Below are positions 6,297-8,122 of a DNA stretch of 8,122 nucleotides, piece by piece. Each line of letters opens with the position of its first letter. Position 1 is the first letter of the stretch. The position numbers and the translations under genes were made by a program. Below the pieces are notes generated by a model that saw nothing but the letters and a program-made list of their open reading frames with translations, was not told the origin of the DNA and did no database searches. The stretch is from contig DATANR010000104.1 of the NCBI GenBank assembly GCA_036266155.1, forward strand, positions 1-8,122. Direction: 5' to 3'. Origin of the DNA: SIAJ01 sp036266155 (GTDB lineage: Bacteria > Planctomycetota > Planctomycetia > Gemmatales > Gemmataceae).

Positions 6297-6787
6297 CGGA
6301 CGACCTCTCAAGCTGTACCGATGAGATAGGATGTGACCCCGATGGGTTATTCTACCTCGTGGATTTTGCGTCTGTCGAATCCTGTCATCGACGGCCCAGC
6401 GGAGAGCATTGCAGCGGAAGTCGAAAAGCAAAGCTGATGCCGAGCCGAATAATGACTTAGGAATCGACGTAACAGACGCTACAGTATATCGTTGTGCAAT
6501 TCAATTGGTGGATGTCCGCCAATGGAGTTCGCCAATGATTCCAGCATACACCGCCCGAGAACGCCGCACAGACCGGCACGCTGTCTTTCAGCTGTAATCG
6601 AGCAAGGGAAATGTATCTCGACTGAGATTGCCGTCAACCTCGATTGGGCCGACAAAATAATCAGCTGGTGCCGCGCCTTGTCGCGCCGGGGCAATGTATT
6701 CTGAGAGAATTGGCTTAACTTACATTCGCAGAACTATTTAGATTAGAAAGCCGTCCAACCGACGACCCGCATTCCCGAGGTTGCCCG
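6297..6787. other. Gene-poor divergent intergenic region
   Basis: About 490 bases of lower GC content than the flanking genes. The only open frames (about 60-70 codons on either strand) have no ribosome binding site or recognisable motif and overlap each other. It holds the ribosome binding site of the minus-strand 123-residue gene, and probably promoters for both flanks. On the plus strand, TTAACT (6715-6720) and TAGATT (6739-6744), 18 bases apart, form a weak promoter candidate for the zinc-ribbon gene. A near-palindrome, ATTGGTGGA (6504-6512) against TCCGCCAAT (6515-6523), and a second CGCCAATG copy (6530-6537) are the only other structures seen. Confidence 0.5.
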
Positions 6788-7396
6788 ATTCGCTTCCGCT
6801 GCCCGACTTGTCGAACGCTTCTCGGGCTTGCCGACCGTATGGCGGGCGAGGAGGTGGCGTGCCCGCGATGCGGTCAGCGTGTGCTGACGCCGGCCCATCG
6901 TCGGCTGCCCGAACCGGCGGGAAACCCGGAAAGTCCGCCCCCGTTGCCTCGTCGCAGCAACTTCCCTGAATTCCCAGTCGTTCTCGATCCGCCTGAGGCC
7001 GGCATACGAATTGGCATTCCCGCGGCCGAGCCCGAAGTGAAGCTGGAGCCGATTCGCAAGCCGTGGCAGGCGCGCTTCGTCGCGTTCTTCCTGTTCCTCG
7101 GCGGCGCTTGGGCTTTCGTTCATGTCGGCCTGTTCGCATTCAAAACGAGCGGCCTATGTTGTGTCTGGCCGAGCATGGCTCTCGAAATCGGTTGGGGGAT
7201 CACCGCCTTCGTCCGCGGCGCGATGCTGATGTTCACGCGAACTCGGCCACGCGCGCCGGCGGTGCTGCTGATCCTCCAAATCCTGATCTCGTCGGCCGCT
7301 TTCGACCTGGTGAATACGCTGCTCGGCGTCTTCAACGTGCTCTTTGTCTGCGCCCAATCGTCGCGGCGATACTATCGCAATGAGTGGGGAGATTGA
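6788..7396 (+). CDS. Zinc-ribbon membrane protein, hypothetical; start uncertain
   Basis: A protein of about 202 residues if read from position 6788, or 185 from the first ATG at 6839. The longer reading is preferred because it completes a zinc ribbon: FRCPTC (Cys5, Cys8), 16 residues, then CPRC (Cys25, Cys28). This head is common at the N-terminus of planctomycete membrane proteins. The frame is open back to a TAA at 6716-6718, but holds no ATG, GTG or TTG before 6839. GAGG at 6777-6780 lies 7 bases before an ATT codon at 6788, so a rare ATT start is proposed. After a Pro-rich linker (about 37-90) come hydrophobic segments at about 96-118, 123-150 and 157-189, the last probably two helices. 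There is no catalytic motif. The C-terminus is basic and likely cytoplasmic. It may sense or bind metal or nucleic acid, but function is unknown. Confidence 0.65.
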   Translation: MRFRCPTCRTLLGLADRMAGEEVACPRCGQRVLTPAHRRLPEPAGNPESPPPLPRRSNFPEFPVVLDPPEAGIRIGIPAAEPEVKLEPIRKPWQARFVAFFLFLGGAWAFVHVGLFAFKTSGLCCVWPSMALEIGWGITAFVRGAMLMFTRTRPRAPAVLLILQILISSAAFDLVNTLLGVFNVLFVCAQSSRRYYRNEWGD

Positions 7397-7480
7397 ACCG
7401 CCTCCTTCACAGGTCTTTCTCGCCATCTTCGCGCTGGGTGATTATCCTGTCCTCTCCCCCACCCCGCCGGGCGCACTTCC
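7397..7480. other. Short pyrimidine-rich leader before the phosphatase gene
   Basis: An 84-base gap rich in C and T on the plus strand, with no Shine-Dalgarno sequence before the phosphatase ATG at 7481. No terminator-like hairpin was seen after the zinc-ribbon gene, so the two plus-strand genes may be co-transcribed. A leader without a Shine-Dalgarno sequence would mean initiation by another route. Confidence 0.4.
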
Positions 7481-8122
7481 ATGAGTCGCGTTGTTTGGTT
7501 TTTGCTAGTCCTCTTTGCGATCCCCGTCCATGCGGCCGAGCCCGAAAAGCCGAAGCTCGTCGTCCTGATTGTCTTCGACCAGATGCGCGGCGACTACATC
7601 GATAAATGGAAGCCGCTCTTTGGCAAGGACGGCTTCGTTCGCCTCGAGACCGACGGTGCGTGGTTCGTCAACTGCCATTACCCCTATGCCATCACCGCGA
7701 CGGGGCCGGGCCATTCGTCAATGCTGACCGGCTGCGGGCCGGACGTGCACGGCATCATCGGCAACACGTGGTACGATCGCGCCGCGGGCGCCGTCGTCAA
7801 TTGTTCGGAGAGTATCCGTTACGACCGCATTCCGCCGTTGCCGAAGGACCTTCCCAAGGACGATGTGAAGGACGAGTGGAAGACCAAGGAAGCCAAGGAA
7901 ACCGCCACGAAGAAGACGGACGACACGGAAAAGACTGAGCCGACAAAGGTCACCAAGAAAGCTTTTGGCTCACCGGAGCGCCTGCTCGCGCCGACTTTTG
8001 GCGAAGCCCTGAAGATCGCGACGGGTCACAAGGCCAAAGTCTTTGGCTTGTCGTTCAAGGACCGCTCGGCCCTCTTGCCGGTTGGCCCCAAGGCCGACGG
8101 CGCCTATTGGCTCGACAGCGCT
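7481..8122 (+). CDS. Secreted PafA-like alkaline phosphatase, 5' part
   Basis: The first 214 codons of a gene that continues past the window end. Residues 1-18 form a clear signal peptide (basic Arg3, Leu/Val/Phe core, cleavage predicted after VHA), so the enzyme acts in the periplasm or outside the cell. The mature part matches the alkaline phosphatase superfamily branch of PafA: metal-ligand Asp33 in VFDQMRG, nucleophile Thr74 in TATGPGHSS, Asn95 in GNTWYD, and Lys193/Arg195 in SFKDRSALL. In PafA the matching Thr, Asn and Lys-x-Arg residues bind the phosphate of monoesters, so a broad phosphomonoesterase releasing inorganic phosphate is the best call; a type I phosphodiesterase is the alternative. 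An unusual Lys/Asp/Glu/Thr-rich stretch spans about 122-160. The remaining metal ligands should lie in the missing 3' part. Confidence 0.85.
   Translation, partial: MSRVVWFLLVLFAIPVHAAEPEKPKLVVLIVFDQMRGDYIDKWKPLFGKDGFVRLETDGAWFVNCHYPYAITATGPGHSSMLTGCGPDVHGIIGNTWYDRAAGAVVNCSESIRYDRIPPLPKDLPKDDVKDEWKTKEAKETATKKTDDTEKTEPTKVTKKAFGSPERLLAPTFGEALKIATGHKAKVFGLSFKDRSALLPVGPKADGAYWLDSA

Noticed and set aside
5631..6329. A 232-codon plus-strand frame opposite the two small minus-strand genes
   Set aside because: Composition is Arg/Gln-rich without motif. The minus-strand reading has a ribosome binding site, a more natural amino-acid composition and a terminator hairpin.
6504..6537. Near-palindrome and CGCCAATG repeats as an operator or small RNA
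   Set aside because: The arms contain a mismatch and leave only a two-base loop, and the repeats are too short to separate from chance.

Overview
The window is a moderately GC-rich bacterial chromosome segment with mostly single, loosely packed genes. It is most likely from a planctomycete. The reasons are indirect: a predicted pseudokinase of the bacterial Hanks type, a membrane protein with the zinc-ribbon head (CPxC, 16 residues, CPxC) that is common in Planctomycetes, two small proteins of a style I associate with that phylum, and a PafA-like phosphatase. No rRNA, tRNA, CRISPR array, insertion sequence or phage gene was seen.

Layout: a ribokinase-type PfkB sugar kinase (minus, 22-936) is divergent from a short TlpA-like exported thioredoxin (plus, 1003-1479). 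The thioredoxin converges, with only 8 bases between stop codons, on a very large minus-strand gene (1488-4130). That gene fuses a PlsC acyltransferase, an acyl carrier protein and an acyl-ACP synthetase-type adenylation domain. Upstream is a 271-base gap holding a repeat and inverted-repeat cluster, then a minus-strand kinase-fold protein (4402-5481) that lacks several catalytic residues. After a strong hairpin (5575-5615) come two small minus-strand genes in one frame (5637-5858 and 5925-6296). A gene-poor stretch of about 490 bases follows. On the plus strand there is then a zinc-ribbon membrane protein whose coding sequence extends upstream of its first ATG (about 6788-7396), and the 5' part of a secreted PafA-like alkaline phosphatase that runs off the window end (7481-8122).

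Functionally this is a mixed neighbourhood rather than one pathway. The acyltransferase-ACP-ligase polypeptide is the most distinctive gene: one chain could activate a fatty acid, carry it on its own phosphopantetheine arm and transfer it to a lysophospholipid or other acceptor. The pseudokinase upstream is on the same strand but 271 bases away, so a functional link is only a guess. I found no convincing multi-gene defence, mobile or biosynthetic system. The points worth a second look are the three-domain lipid enzyme, the pseudokinase, the hidden N-terminus of the zinc-ribbon protein, the charged insert in the phosphatase and the repeat cluster at 4221-4285.
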